Part shown: positions 14,505 through 23,267 of the stretch, in pieces
How the letters are laid out: the number at the start of each line of letters is the position of its first letter
Position numbering within the stretch: the stretch's first letter is position 1
Assembly (NCBI GenBank): GCA_025056355.1
Contig: JANWWI010000012.1
Location: forward strand, 1 to 51,642
Reading direction: 5' to 3'
Length of the DNA: 51,642 nt
Source of the DNA: Casimicrobiaceae bacterium
Lineage (GTDB): Bacteria; Pseudomonadota; Gammaproteobacteria; Burkholderiales; Casimicrobiaceae
Notes under the pieces: model-generated
Told to the model about the DNA's origin: nothing
Seen by the model: the letters and a program-made list of their open reading frames with translations, nothing else
Database searches by the model: none
Made by a program: the position numbers and the translations under genes

Positions 14505-17180
14505 TCAGACGGTCGTCGGATTGGGTTTTTCCGGATCGATGCCGTAGCGGGTGATCGCCTCGGCAATGAGCTTGCGGTCGATGACCCCATCTTCGGCCAG
14601 CGCCGCCAGTGCGGCCACCGTGATGTAGTAGCGATTGACCTCAAAGAAGCGACGCAGGTTTTCGCGGCTGTCGGAGCGGCCAAAGCCGTCGGTGCCGAGC
14701 ACCTTGTAGGTCTTCTTGATGAACGGCCGGATGCCCTCGGCGAAGATGCGCATGTAGTCGGTGGCGGCCACGACCGGCCCGGGCCGCGAGTGCAGGCAAC
14801 GCGCCACATGCGGCACACGCGGTGGCTCCAGCGGATGCAGCAGGTTCCAGCGCTCGCAGTCGATACCGTCGCGGCGCAATTCGTTGAAGGAGGGCGCGCT
14901 CCAGAGGTCGCTTTCCACGCCCCAGTCCTCGCGCAGCAGATCGGCTGCAGCGATCACCTCGCGGAAGATGGTGCCCGAGCCGGTAAGCTGCACCCGCAAG
15001 CCCTTTTTGCGTTCCTTGCCGCCTTCGCGGAACAGATACATGCCGCGGATCACATCCTCCTCGATGCCGGGGGGCATGTCCGGATGCACGTAGTTTTCGT
15101 TCATCACGGTCACGTAGTAGTACTCATCGACCTGCTCTTCAAGCATGCGCCGGATGCCGTGCTCGATGATGAGCGCGAGCTCGTACTGAAAGGTCGGGTC
15201 ATAGCTGCGCACATTCGGAATCGCGCTGAACCAGACGTGGCTGTGGCCGTCTTCATGCTGTAGGCCCTCGCCGTTGAGGGTCGTGCGCCCCGAAGTACCA
15301 CCGATCAAAAAGCCGCGGGCGCGGCTGTCACCGGCCGCCCAACACAGATCCCCGACGCGCTGGATGCCAAACATCGAGTAGAAGATGTAGAAGGGCAGCA
15401 TCGGCACGTTGGAGTTCGAATAGCTCGTGGCCGCAGCAATCCAGGAGCTCATCGCGCCGGCCTCGTTGATGCCCTCCTGCAGGATCTGGCCGTCTTTGGC
15501 CTCGCGGTAGAACATGAGCTGATCGGCATCGACCGGCTGGTAGAGCTGGCCCTGCTGGCTCCAGATACCCAGCTGCCGGAACATCCCCTCCATGCCAAAG
15601 GTGCGGCTCTCATCCGGCACGATGGGCACCACATGGCGCCCGATGGATTTGTCCTTGACCAGCATGTTGAGGATGCGCACGAAGGCCATGGTGGTCGAGA
15701 TTTCGCGATCACCGGTGCCTTTGAAGAAGCTCTCGAAGGCAGAACGCGCGGGAACCGGCAGCGACACGCTGACCCGACGCCGCGCCGGCAGCGGCCCGCC
15801 GAGCGCCGCACGGCGTTCGCGCATGTACTCGAGCTCGCGCGAGTTTTCCGGCGGCTTGTAGTAGGGATACTCCTCAAGCCGGCTGTCCGGTACAGGAATG
15901 CCAAAGCGATCGCGCATCTGCTTGAGGGCGGCAAAGTCCATCTTCTTGGCCTGATGCGCCGTGTTGAGTCCCTCGCCCGCAGGACCCATGCCGTAACCCT
16001 TGACGGTCTTGGCCAAGATCACCGTGGGCTGCCCTTTGTGGTTCACCGCCGCGTGGTAGGCCGCGTAAATCTTGTGCGGATCGTGCCCGCCGCGGTTCAG
16101 GCGCCAGATGTCCTCATCGGTCATGTTGGCCACCATCGCTTTGAGCTGCGGGTATTTGCCGAAGAAGTGCTCGCGCACATAGGCCCCGTCGCGCGCTTTG
16201 AAGACTTGGTATTCGCCGTCGACGCACTCTTCCATGCGCCGCTGCAAAAGCCCGTCTTTATCGCGCGCAAGCAGCGGATCCCAGTAGCTGCCCCAGATCA
16301 GCTTGATCACATTCCAGCCCGAGCCGCGGAAGTCGCCTTCGAGCTCCTGGATGATCTTGCCGTTGCCGCGCACGGGGCCATCGAGCCGCTGCAGGTTGCA
16401 GTTGATGACGAAGATCAGGTTGTCGAGCTTTTCCCGCGCGGCCATGCTGATCGCACCGAGCGATTCGGGTTCATCCATCTCGCCATCGCCGCAGAACACC
16501 CAGACTTTACGCCCTTCGGTCTTCGCAAGGCCCCGGCATTCGAGATACTTGAGAAAGCGCGCCTGGTAGATCCCCATGATGGGGCCGAGCCCCATCGACA
16601 CGGTGGGGAACTGCCAGAAATCCGGCATGAGCCACGGGTGCGGATAGGACGACAGGCCCTTGCCATCGACTTCCTGACGGAAGTTGTCGAGCTGCTCCTC
16701 GCTCAAGAGCCCGAGCAGATACGCCCGCGCATAAATGCCGGGGGCGCTGTGACCTTGGATGTAGATGAGATCGCCGCCGTGGTTGGCCGAAGGGGCATGC
16801 CAGAAGTGGTTGAAGCCAACGTCATAGAGGGTCGCGGCCGAGGCAAAGGTCGAGATGTGTCCGCCGAGTTCGAGGCCCTTGCGTCCGGCACGCAAGACCA
16901 TCATGGCCGCATTCCAGCGGACGTAGCTGCGCAGCCGGTGCTCGATCTCATGATCCCCTGGGCTTTTCGCCTCCAGATGCGGGGGAATGGTGTTCAGATA
17001 AGCGGTGTTCGGTGAAAACGGCGCCCGGGTGCCCGAGCGGCGCGCCTTGTCAAAGAGCGCTTCGAGCAAAAAGTGCGCGCGATCGTAGCCTTCACGTTCG
17101 ATGACTGATTCGAGCGCATCGAGCCACTCGGCCGTCTCGGCCGGGTCGATGTCGACTTTCGCCGTGTTGTGGTCGGACAT
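14505..17180 (-). CDS. aceE: Pyruvate dehydrogenase E1 component (homodimeric type)
   Basis: Decarboxylates pyruvate with thiamine diphosphate and acetylates the lipoyl arm of E2. The 891-residue length matches E. coli AceE (887). The early segment GGHISTFASAATLYDVGFNHFW and the ThDP/Mg2+ motif GDGEMDEPES (about 229-238), followed by an Asn-rich NCNLQRLDGPVRGNGKI region, are typical. The rest matches the family to a C-terminal GRSDSRENLRRFFEVNRYYI. It is the first gene of the leftward operon aceE-aceF-lpdA. Upstream lies a cluster of palindromic half-sites over a likely extended -10 promoter. Confidence 0.95.
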   Translation of the reverse strand: MSDHNTAKVDIDPAETAEWLDALESVIEREGYDRAHFLLEALFDKARRSGTRAPFSPNTAYLNTIPPHLEAKSPGDHEIEHRLRSYVRWNAAMMVLRAGRKGLELGGHISTFASAATLYDVGFNHFWHAPSANHGGDLIYIQGHSAPGIYARAYLLGLLSEEQLDNFRQEVDGKGLSSYPHPWLMPDFWQFPTVSMGLGPIMGIYQARFLKYLECRGLAKTEGRKVWVFCGDGEMDEPESLGAISMAAREKLDNLIFVINCNLQRLDGPVRGNGKIIQELEGDFRGSGWNVIKLIWGSYWDPLLARDKDGLLQRRMEECVDGEYQVFKARDGAYVREHFFGKYPQLKAMVANMTDEDIWRLNRGGHDPHKIYAAYHAAVNHKGQPTVILAKTVKGYGMGPAGEGLNTAHQAKKMDFAALKQMRDRFGIPVPDSRLEEYPYYKPPENSRELEYMRERRAALGGPLPARRRVSVSLPVPARSAFESFFKGTGDREISTTMAFVRILNMLVKDKSIGRHVVPIVPDESRTFGMEGMFRQLGIWSQQGQLYQPVDADQLMFYREAKDGQILQEGINEAGAMSSWIAAATSYSNSNVPMLPFYIFYSMFGIQRVGDLCWAAGDSRARGFLIGGTSGRTTLNGEGLQHEDGHSHVWFSAIPNVRSYDPTFQYELALIIEHGIRRMLEEQVDEYYYVTVMNENYVHPDMPPGIEEDVIRGMYLFREGGKERKKGLRVQLTGSGTIFREVIAAADLLREDWGVESDLWSAPSFNELRRDGIDCERWNLLHPLEPPRVPHVARCLHSRPGPVVAATDYMRIFAEGIRPFIKKTYKVLGTDGFGRSDSRENLRRFFEVNRYYITVAALAALAEDGVIDRKLIAEAITRYGIDPEKPNPTTV

Positions 17181-17303
17181 GGCGGTGCCTCTCCTGAAGT
17201 GTTGAAGTCAATCTCGTGACGCCTGTGTTCGCTCGCAGTGTGCGCGCGCCTCTCGACAAAGGCAACAACACACATCCAAATGCACTGAGCTGCGACTGCA
17301 GCG

Positions 17304-17343
17304 ATGCTAGCAAGAAATTCCGACAGTCGGAAACGGTTTCCGA
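17304..17343 (-). promoter_or_regulatory. Putative aceE promoter with overlapping palindromic operators
   Basis: Two perfect inverted repeats share a half-site: TTCCGAC-A-GTCGGAA (17318-17332) and TCGGAAAC-G-GTTTCCGA (17327-17343). Together they give three alternating half-sites of TTCCGA type. On the minus strand an extended -10, TGCTAGCAT (17304-17312), lies just downstream, so the palindromes would cover the spacer and -35 region. The aceE start is about 120 bases further on. The motif differs from the E. coli PdhR site. The regulator is unknown. Confidence 0.45.
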
Positions 17344-17469
17344 AAATATTGATCCGCACCGCTCCGCCAGCTCGCCGCTCATGCCTGAGCGCGGCGAGCC
17401 TGCCTCGAAGCTCGAAGCAGCTCGGGTCGGACAAACGGATTGGCCGGAAATCCCGAGGGGCGCGATGCA

Positions 17470-18675
17470 CTACTCGGCCTTGATGCCGGTCAGCTCAAAG
17501 CTTGCGCTGCGGCCACTGGCCGAGACCAGTTTGACTTTGAACGGGATGTAGTGAAACTCGGGCGCGAGCCAGAACGTGGCCGTCCCGCCGCCTTTGCCTT
17601 CGGCGTCGGGTTGCCGGACGCTTTTCCACACCTGCGTCTTGACGGTCTGGGTACGACGTTCGCCGGTCAGCGGATCGGGATCGCCCACGGGCACGGTCAG
17701 TTCCTCATCCCGCTCGCGGGTGAGCGTGAATTCATCGAGCCGGCGCGTACTTGCCACCGTGAAAGTCGCGCGATCGCTCTTTGGCAGCGCGAAATAAAAC
17801 TGCACGATCCACGTGAGCGGGTCGTGGGTCCGATCTTTCATCTCGAGCGGCTCCTTTTCGGGCAGCCGGATCACGCGCTCGCTATAGTCAAACACGACTT
17901 CGCGCCGATGGTCCGGCCGGCCGCGTTCCTCGACGAAGCGTTCGGGCTTGAGCCCGTCCCCCGTGATACGGCCGCGCGATTCGCCCGTGAAGGTGCCTGG
18001 GTACATGAGCGCTGCAAGCCCCCGCGCGCGCCCGCTCGCGCGCAAGCTGTAGCGCCCATCCTCGTGCTGAAAGCTGAGCGTGACGGGGCCGACTTCGAAG
18101 CGCTGTTCGCCCAGATAAGCCAAATAGCCCAAATCGAGGCGTCGCGGCGGAAGCCGCGCCGGAGGCTCGGCCGGCGCTTGCGGCCGAGGCTCCGCTACGG
18201 TCGGCTCAACGGGCTGCGGCGCAGGCGGCACGGGTGCAGGCTGCGCCGCTGGCGCTTCCACGGGCGGCAGCTCGGGCTGCGTTTCAACGACCGGCGGCGT
18301 CGCCGGGGGCGGATCGACCGGCGGCACCTCGGGTACGTCCTCGGGTTGCGGCGCGGGCACGACGGCGGCCACAGCCTCGCTCGGCCGCACCGCGGGCCGG
18401 GCACGGCGCGGCGCGGGTCGTGGCGGTGAGGGGCTTGCCGTCGGCGGCGGTGGAGGGGGCATGAGCCTCGTCACAAGCGGCTCGACCCGTCGCTCGGGCG
18501 GCTCGAAGTCCACGACGGTCGCAACCAGCAGATGTAGCGCAAGCGACGCAAGCAGCGCAAGCGCGAAGCGCTGCTTCGGCGTGGCAAGCCAAGCACGGCG
18601 TCGCGCCAGCCGCGAGGCAAGCTCAAACTCAAGCGGCTCGGCAGCTCCGTGGGCCTTGGGTCGAACAGCAACCAT
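17470..18675 (-). CDS. TonB-like membrane-anchored DUF3108 protein
   Basis: A 401-residue envelope protein of unknown function. It has a basic cytoplasmic start, one membrane segment (about 36-55), a long Pro/Ala/Val-rich periplasmic spacer (about 70-178) like that of TonB, and a DUF3108 domain (about 185-401) with predicted beta strands. The ATG at 18675 is chosen because it gives a sensible N-terminus and lies 17 bases after purN; the frame stays open upstream inside purN. A DUF3108 gene beside purN is a pattern I know from betaproteobacteria. A link between purine synthesis and this protein is not implied. Confidence 0.75.
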   Translation of the reverse strand: MVAVRPKAHGAAEPLEFELASRLARRRAWLATPKQRFALALLASLALHLLVATVVDFEPPERRVEPLVTRLMPPPPPPTASPSPPRPAPRRARPAVRPSEAVAAVVPAPQPEDVPEVPPVDPPPATPPVVETQPELPPVEAPAAQPAPVPPAPQPVEPTVAEPRPQAPAEPPARLPPRRLDLGYLAYLGEQRFEVGPVTLSFQHEDGRYSLRASGRARGLAALMYPGTFTGESRGRITGDGLKPERFVEERGRPDHRREVVFDYSERVIRLPEKEPLEMKDRTHDPLTWIVQFYFALPKSDRATFTVASTRRLDEFTLTRERDEELTVPVGDPDPLTGERRTQTVKTQVWKSVRQPDAEGKGGGTATFWLAPEFHYIPFKVKLVSASGRSASFELTGIKAE

Positions 18676-18692
18676 GGCTCGACGCAAACGCC

Positions 18693-19310
18693 TCAGAGGG
18701 CCTTGGCGAGGACGCGCACGCGCATACCCTCGACCACGAGACGCTGCTCGCAGAACAGGCGCACCGCCCAGGGCAAGATTCGGTGCTCTTCGGCCAGCAC
18801 GCGAGCCGCTAGGGTTTCCGGGGTGTCGTCCTCTTCCACCGGCACGGCCGCTTGCGCGATGATCGGTCCGCGGTCGAGTTCCGGCGTTACAAAGTGCACC
18901 GTGCAACCGTGCAGCTTGACCCCTTCGGCAAGCGCTCGCGCGTGCGTGTTGAGCCCCGGAAAGGCAGGCAAGAGCGAAGGGTGGATGTTGATCAGGCGTC
19001 CCGCATAGGCCGAGGTAAACACAGGGGTCAAGATGCGCATGAAACCGGCCAATACGACCAGATCCGGCGCGTATTCGTTCAGTGCCGCAAGCAACGCGCG
19101 ATCGAAAGCTTCGCGAGTCGCGAAGTCAGCATGCGGCACCACCACGGTTGGAACGCCGGCGGCTTGCGCGTGTGCGAGACCGGCTGCCTCGGCGCGGTTT
19201 GAGCCGACCACAACGATCGTCCCGGCCAAATCCGCCCGCAAGAGCGCGCCCAAGTTCGAGCCGCGTCCGGAGATGAGCACGGCGATGCGCTTGCGCGGGC
19301 CAGCACTCAT
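18693..19310 (-). CDS. purN: Phosphoribosylglycinamide formyltransferase
   Basis: Transfers a formyl group from 10-formyl-tetrahydrofolate to GAR, the third step of purine synthesis. The 205-residue protein has the phosphate-binding loop SGRGSNL (14-20) and the catalytic residues N108, H110 (INIHPSLLPAF) and D146 (PELDRGPI), in the same spacing as E. coli PurN. It starts in the last 4 bases of purM (ATGA), so the two are coupled. Confidence 0.95.
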   Translation of the reverse strand: MSAGPRKRIAVLISGRGSNLGALLRADLAGTIVVVGSNRAEAAGLAHAQAAGVPTVVVPHADFATREAFDRALLAALNEYAPDLVVLAGFMRILTPVFTSAYAGRLINIHPSLLPAFPGLNTHARALAEGVKLHGCTVHFVTPELDRGPIIAQAAVPVEEDDTPETLAARVLAEEHRILPWAVRLFCEQRLVVEGMRVRVLAKAL

Positions 19311-20416
19311 GCGCGAAGCTGCAAGTCCGCGCCGTCGTAGATCACGCCCATCGGCGCGATACGCAGCCGTTTTGGCCCGGCCTCGACGTGTCCGGCGATC
19401 CAGGCCGCCACCCCTTGGTCGCGCGCGATCTCGGCCGCCCGTGCGGCATCGCGAGCGGCGACGAAGAGCGCAAACCCCGCCCCCATGTTGAACGTGCCAT
19501 AGGCTTCCCGCGCATCGAGGCCCGCCTCGCGCGCAATGAAGGCAAGTTCCGTGGGAACCGGTGGCAACATCTCGATCACGTAGGTCCAGTCGGCTGGATG
19601 GCGCAGCAGCTTGCGCCAGCCGTGGCCCGTGATGTTGACGGCGTAGTGCAACTCAATGCCCGCCCGTGCCAGCGCTTCGGTCACGGGGCTGTAAAGCGCG
19701 GTCGGGGTGAGCAGCGCCTCGCCCAAGCTCCGCCCGTCGTCGAGACGTGTCTGATAGCCCTCGGGTAGCCGGCTCGCGATCTTGCGCGCAAGCGATACGC
19801 CGTTCGCATGGATGCCGCTTGATGCAAGCAGCACGATCGCATCACCGGCGGCAAGCCGCTCGCCGAGCGTCAGCCGCGATTTCGGATAGACCGTTCCCAC
19901 ACAGCCGGCAGCCAGGTCAATCGTGCCTTCGACGACCACGCCCGAAAGGGCAGGTGTTTCGCCTCCGCCCCAGGCCACACCGCAGCGCTCGCAGGCGGCG
20001 CGCCAACCGCGAATCAAATCGCCCGCGCGGCGCTCATCGCTAAACCAGTCGCTGCTGCCTGCGGCCCAGTACGCCTGCACGATCAGAGGGGTGGCGCCCA
20101 CGGTGATCAAATCATTGACCGCCATGGCAATCGTGTCCTGGGCGATGGCCGCGTAGTGACTCACCCCAGTGGCCGCGTAGAGCGCATCGGCCACAAGCAC
20201 CTTCGTGCCCAGACATTCCACGATCGAGGCCAGATAGCGGTCACCGAGATCGATCACGTACGCCGACTCGCCGCGGGAGGCAGAAAGCTCGGAAAGCCCG
20301 AAGTTGCGTAGCGCCGACGCCGTGCTGGCGGCGGCTTGTTGGGCCAGGCGCTTGACCCGATCGATGGTTTCATAGTGCACGCCGGCCTGCTCGTAGCGAA
20401 TGGGGGCGTTGGTCAT
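19307..20416 (-). CDS. purM: Phosphoribosylformylglycinamidine cyclo-ligase (AIR synthetase)
   Basis: Closes the imidazole ring of AIR with ATP, the fifth step of de novo purine synthesis. The protein is 369 residues, a little longer than E. coli PurM. The N-terminus IRYEQAGVHYETIDRVKRL is typical, and GVSHYAAIAQDTIAMAVNDL and GWRAACERCGVAWGGGETP are family segments; the C-terminal domain includes NITGHGWRKL. The ATG at 20416 is preferred over the upstream opening because the family sequence starts there. It is divergent from hda across 263 bases. Confidence 0.94.
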   Translation of the reverse strand: MTNAPIRYEQAGVHYETIDRVKRLAQQAAASTASALRNFGLSELSASRGESAYVIDLGDRYLASIVECLGTKVLVADALYAATGVSHYAAIAQDTIAMAVNDLITVGATPLIVQAYWAAGSSDWFSDERRAGDLIRGWRAACERCGVAWGGGETPALSGVVVEGTIDLAAGCVGTVYPKSRLTLGERLAAGDAIVLLASSGIHANGVSLARKIASRLPEGYQTRLDDGRSLGEALLTPTALYSPVTEALARAGIELHYAVNITGHGWRKLLRHPADWTYVIEMLPPVPTELAFIAREAGLDAREAYGTFNMGAGFALFVAARDAARAAEIARDQGVAAWIAGHVEAGPKRLRIAPMGVIYDGADLQLRA

Positions 20417-20679
20417 GGGGGTCGGACAGCCACGCGAGCCGTGAAGCGTTACTCGCAAACAGGATGCTCTTGGACCGGCACCGCACGAAGCCGCATGCAC
20501 TGCAGGCCGATCGTGTCTAATTGATCGTCTCGAAGGCCGTACCGCTTCGCAAGCAGCGCCTCCGCGGCGGCGATCGGTACCGTTCGCACCACGAATGTTA
20601 GCGACCGCTTGAGCCTCGCGGGTCGCAGCCCAGGGATCGCCTGGGGTCGGCCCGAGCGCTTCAGTCCGCCGCCCTGCCC

Positions 20680-21393
20680 ATGCAGCAAATCACGCTCGAG
20701 CTCTTCGCGCCCGAGGCGCCGACGTTTGAGAACTTTATCGTCGGCCACAATGCCGAAGCGGTGGCGGCCCTGCGCGCCCTCGCCCAGCGAACGCCTGCAC
20801 CCGATGCGAGGCTGGCGGCACAAGTCATCGTGCTCTGGGGCGCACCCGGCGTTGGCAAGTCGCATTTGCTCGAGGCCCTAGCCACGGCAGCCCGAGCCGC
20901 CGGAAGGCATGCGCTAGCCGCCACCCCGCACGAGCTGTGCGCGGACCCTTTCGTCGAGACCGATCTGCTCATCCTCGATGAAGTGGATCGCTACGACAGG
21001 GAGGGCCAAGCGGCCGCGTTCACGGCCTTCAACCACGTCCAGGCACGAGGGGGAGCCATCGCGGCCGCGTGCACTGAGGCTCCGCTGACGAGCCCTCTGC
21101 GGCCCGATCTGCGCTCTCGTCTGGGCAGCGGCCTCGTGTTCGAAATTCGGGCCCTGCCCCAAGATGCGCTGCCGAGCCTGCTTCGCGCCTACAGTGCGCA
21201 GTGCGGTTTCACAATCGGCGACGAAGTGCTCGCTTACGTGCTGACCCGCTATGCGCGGGACGTCCGGTCCCTGCGCGAGGCTCTACGCGCGATCGACCGG
21301 CTGTCGCTAGCCACCCATCGCCCGGTCACGATTCCACTGGCCCGGGCCGCGCTGGCGGCCCTGGAACGGCAACGGCGCGGCCATCCCTGCTAG
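20680..21393 (+). CDS. hda: DnaA inactivator Hda (regulatory inactivation of initiation)
   Basis: A DnaA-like AAA+ protein that, bound to the sliding clamp, triggers ATP hydrolysis on DnaA after initiation. It has 237 residues. A clamp-binding motif QITLELF lies at the extreme N-terminus (3-9), Walker A GAPGVGKS at 54-61 and Walker B LLILDEVD at 96-103. It lacks the DnaA DNA-binding domain. It is divergent from purM. Confidence 0.9.
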   Translation: MQQITLELFAPEAPTFENFIVGHNAEAVAALRALAQRTPAPDARLAAQVIVLWGAPGVGKSHLLEALATAARAAGRHALAATPHELCADPFVETDLLILDEVDRYDREGQAAAFTAFNHVQARGGAIAAACTEAPLTSPLRPDLRSRLGSGLVFEIRALPQDALPSLLRAYSAQCGFTIGDEVLAYVLTRYARDVRSLREALRAIDRLSLATHRPVTIPLARAALAALERQRRGHPC

Positions 21394-21485
21394 CATCACC
21401 CCTGAGTCGGGTTTGCCCGGGTGCGGCGCGCTCGCCCGTACCGCACCGGTCAACCAATCGAATGTTGGTTCGTTACTGACTCGGG

Positions 21486-21510
21486 CGCGGGGAGTTTCCC
21501 CGCGTTTTCT
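21486..21510 (+). terminator. GC hairpin with T-run between hda and the small exported gene
   Basis: A perfect 8-base stem CGCGGGGA (21486-21493) / TCCCCGCG (21497-21504) with a 3-base loop is followed by TTTTCT. It lies 93 bases after hda and 34 before the next start. It could end hda transcription, or form a leader hairpin/attenuator if the small gene's promoter lies upstream. Confidence 0.6.
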
Positions 21511-21543
21511 ACAACAACACATCTCTCTAGAGGACTGTGACCC

Positions 21544-21738
21544 ATGAGCAAACTGCTGACTGCCCTGATCGCTTCGGCTTTCGCTGCCGTCTCCTTCGCC
21601 CAGGCGCCCGCCGCTCCGGCGGCCCCGGCCAAGCCGGCTGAGCCGGCCAAGGCCGAAGCCAAGAAGGACGAGAAGAAGGCTGCCCCGGCCAAGAAGGCCA
21701 AAAAGGGCAAGAAAGCCAAGAAAGCCAAGAAAGCCTAA
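21544..21738 (+). CDS. Small exported Ala/Pro/Lys-rich protein
   Basis: A 64-residue protein with a clear signal peptide (MSKLLTALIASAFAAVSFA, cut about 19-20), then an Ala/Pro stretch (PAAPAAPAKPAEPAK) and a very basic tail of repeated AKK/KKAKK units. Mature product about 45 residues, strongly cationic, with no folded domain visible. An AGAGGA site lies 8 bases before the ATG. It is flanked by hairpins on both sides, which suggests a short, well-expressed single-gene transcript. Similar low-complexity exported proteins occur in Burkholderiales. Function unknown; binding to anionic envelope polymers is only a guess. Confidence 0.8.
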   Translation: MSKLLTALIASAFAAVSFAQAPAAPAAPAKPAEPAKAEAKKDEKKAAPAKKAKKGKKAKKAKKA

Positions 21739-21754
21739 AGCAACGCTTCTGGCG

Positions 21755-21776
21755 CGAGGCCCCGTGCCTCGTTTTC
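21755..21776 (+). terminator. First of two tandem intrinsic terminators
   Basis: Stem CGAGGC (21755-21760) / GCCTCG (21766-21771), loop CCCGT, then TTTTC. It follows the small Lys-rich gene by 16 bases. Confidence 0.6.
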
Positions 21777-21780
21777 ATGA

Positions 21781-21807
21781 GGGCACCTGCGCGGTGCCCT
21801 TTTTATT
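21781..21807 (+). terminator. Second, strong intrinsic terminator
   Basis: Stem GGGCACC (21781-21787) / GGTGCCC (21793-21799), loop TGCGC, then TTTTTATT. It ends only 43 bases before mnmA, so mnmA needs its own promoter in this gap or read-through. Confidence 0.85.
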
Positions 21808-21849
21808 GCCCGCGTGTGCGTGCGCCGTCCAACATCTGAAAATTCGCTC

Positions 21850-22923
21850 ATGCGTGTCATCGTCGGACTCTCCGGGGGCGTCGACTCGGCCGTGGCCGCT
21901 TGGCTGCTCAAGCAGGCCGGACACGAGGTGCTTGCAGTCTTCATGAAAAACTGGGAAGACGACGACGATGGCGAGCACTGCTCCTCGCGCGAGGATCTGG
22001 TCGATGCGGTCAGCGTGGCCGATCACCTCGGCATCGACATCGATGTGGTCAACTTCGCCTCCGAGTACAAAGAGCGGGTGTTTTCCCATTTCCTGGCCGA
22101 GCACCGCGCGGGCCGCACGCCCAATCCCGACGTGCTCTGCAATACCGAAATCAAGTTCGCTGCGTTTCTCGATTACGCACTCAAGCTCGGTGCAGAGCGA
22201 ATCGCCACCGGTCACTATGCCGGTCTGCGCCAGGGTCGCGACGGCAGCTTCGAGCTTGTCAAAGGCGCCGATCCGGGCAAAGATCAGAGCTACTTCCTGC
22301 ATCGGCTCTCGCAGGAGCAACTTGCACGGGCGATCTTCCCGCTGGCCGGTCTGCACAAACAACAAGTCCGCGAGATCGCGCGGCAGATCGGACTGCCCAA
22401 TCATGCCAAGCGCGACTCAACCGGCATCTGCTTCATCGGCGAGCGGCCTTTTCGCGCGTTTCTCGAACGCTACCTGCCTAAAACGCCCGGTGAAATGGTC
22501 ACCCCTGAGGGTCGGGTCGTCGGTCGCCATCAAGGACTTGCCTACTACACGCTCGGCCAGCGCGGCGGGCTCGGCTTGGGCGGCGACCGCGCCGGCACCG
22601 GCGAGCCTTGGTATGTGGCCGGCAAGGACCTCTCGGCCAACCGCTTGATCGTCGTGCAGGGGCGCAACCACCCGGCGCTTCGTCGCGCTCAAGTCAGACT
22701 CGTCAATACGCACTGGATCGCGGGGGTTGCGCCCACGGCTGGCCGCGGCTACACCGGCAAAACGCGCTATCGCCAACCCGATGCCGACTGCGCCTTCGTC
22801 GCCGAGGGCGAAACGGGCGGACGGCTCGAATTCGACGTCCCCCAGTGGGCCCCCACGCCGGGCCAATACGGGGTGCTCTACCGCGGCGACGTTTGTCTGG
22901 GTGGCGGCGTGATCGCGGACTAA
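21850..22923 (+). CDS. mnmA: tRNA-specific 2-thiouridylase MnmA
   Basis: Adds sulfur to the wobble uridine (U34) of Lys, Glu and Gln tRNAs. The protein has 357 residues. The PP-loop motif GLSGGVDSA (6-14) binds ATP. The two catalytic cysteines are C97 ([13 protein letters not shown]) and C194 ([12 protein letters not shown]), and the target-binding GHYAG and KDQSYFL segments are present. The ATG at 21850 gives the family N-terminus [10 protein letters not shown]; the frame is open to 21814 but the extra residues match nothing. Confidence 0.95.
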   Translation: MRVIVGLSGGVDSAVAAWLLKQAGHEVLAVFMKNWEDDDDGEHCSSREDLVDAVSVADHLGIDIDVVNFASEYKERVFSHFLAEHRAGRTPNPDVLCNTEIKFAAFLDYALKLGAERIATGHYAGLRQGRDGSFELVKGADPGKDQSYFLHRLSQEQLARAIFPLAGLHKQQVREIARQIGLPNHAKRDSTGICFIGERPFRAFLERYLPKTPGEMVTPEGRVVGRHQGLAYYTLGQRGGLGLGGDRAGTGEPWYVAGKDLSANRLIVVQGRNHPALRRAQVRLVNTHWIAGVAPTAGRGYTGKTRYRQPDADCAFVAEGETGGRLEFDVPQWAPTPGQYGVLYRGDVCLGGGVIAD

Positions 22924-22963
22924 AGCGCAAAAGCGTGCAACGCAAGCGCTCAAGCGCACCGCT

Positions 22964-23203
22964 TCATCGCGCCGAGAACCCTCCGCCGCCACGCAGGCGG
23001 TGTGTGCGCTCAAGCGGGCCGTGCGTTCGATGGAAGTGTTCGATCGCCCCCGGCAGGCGCGCAGATCGTGTCGGGTAGCCGCGCAAGAAGCGTTCGACCT
23101 CGTCAGCGGCGCGCGTGCAGAGCAGTCGACCTTTTGTGTCCCGGAGGTTCCAACGCCTCCGCAGAAGCGGCACGGCTGCCGCACTGATTGTTGTTTCCGG
23201 CAT
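22964..23203 (-). CDS. Possible small hypothetical protein
   Basis: A 79-residue frame that fills most of the 344-base gap between mnmA and the saccharopine dehydrogenase-like gene, on the opposite strand. Its composition is protein-like (WNLRDTKGRLLCTRAADEVE, then GYPTRSARLPGAIEHFHRTHG), with GC-rich third positions like the neighbours and an ATG start, but no strong ribosome site. I do not recognise a family. It would be convergent with mnmA and divergent from the next gene. Confidence 0.4.
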   Translation of the reverse strand: MPETTISAAAVPLLRRRWNLRDTKGRLLCTRAADEVERFLRGYPTRSARLPGAIEHFHRTHGPLERTHRLRGGGGFSAR

Positions 23204-23267
23204 GGCAACGGCCTAGACTCTTTGCGGCAAACCGCGCTGCCAACGCAAACGCTCACGCCCAGGCGCC

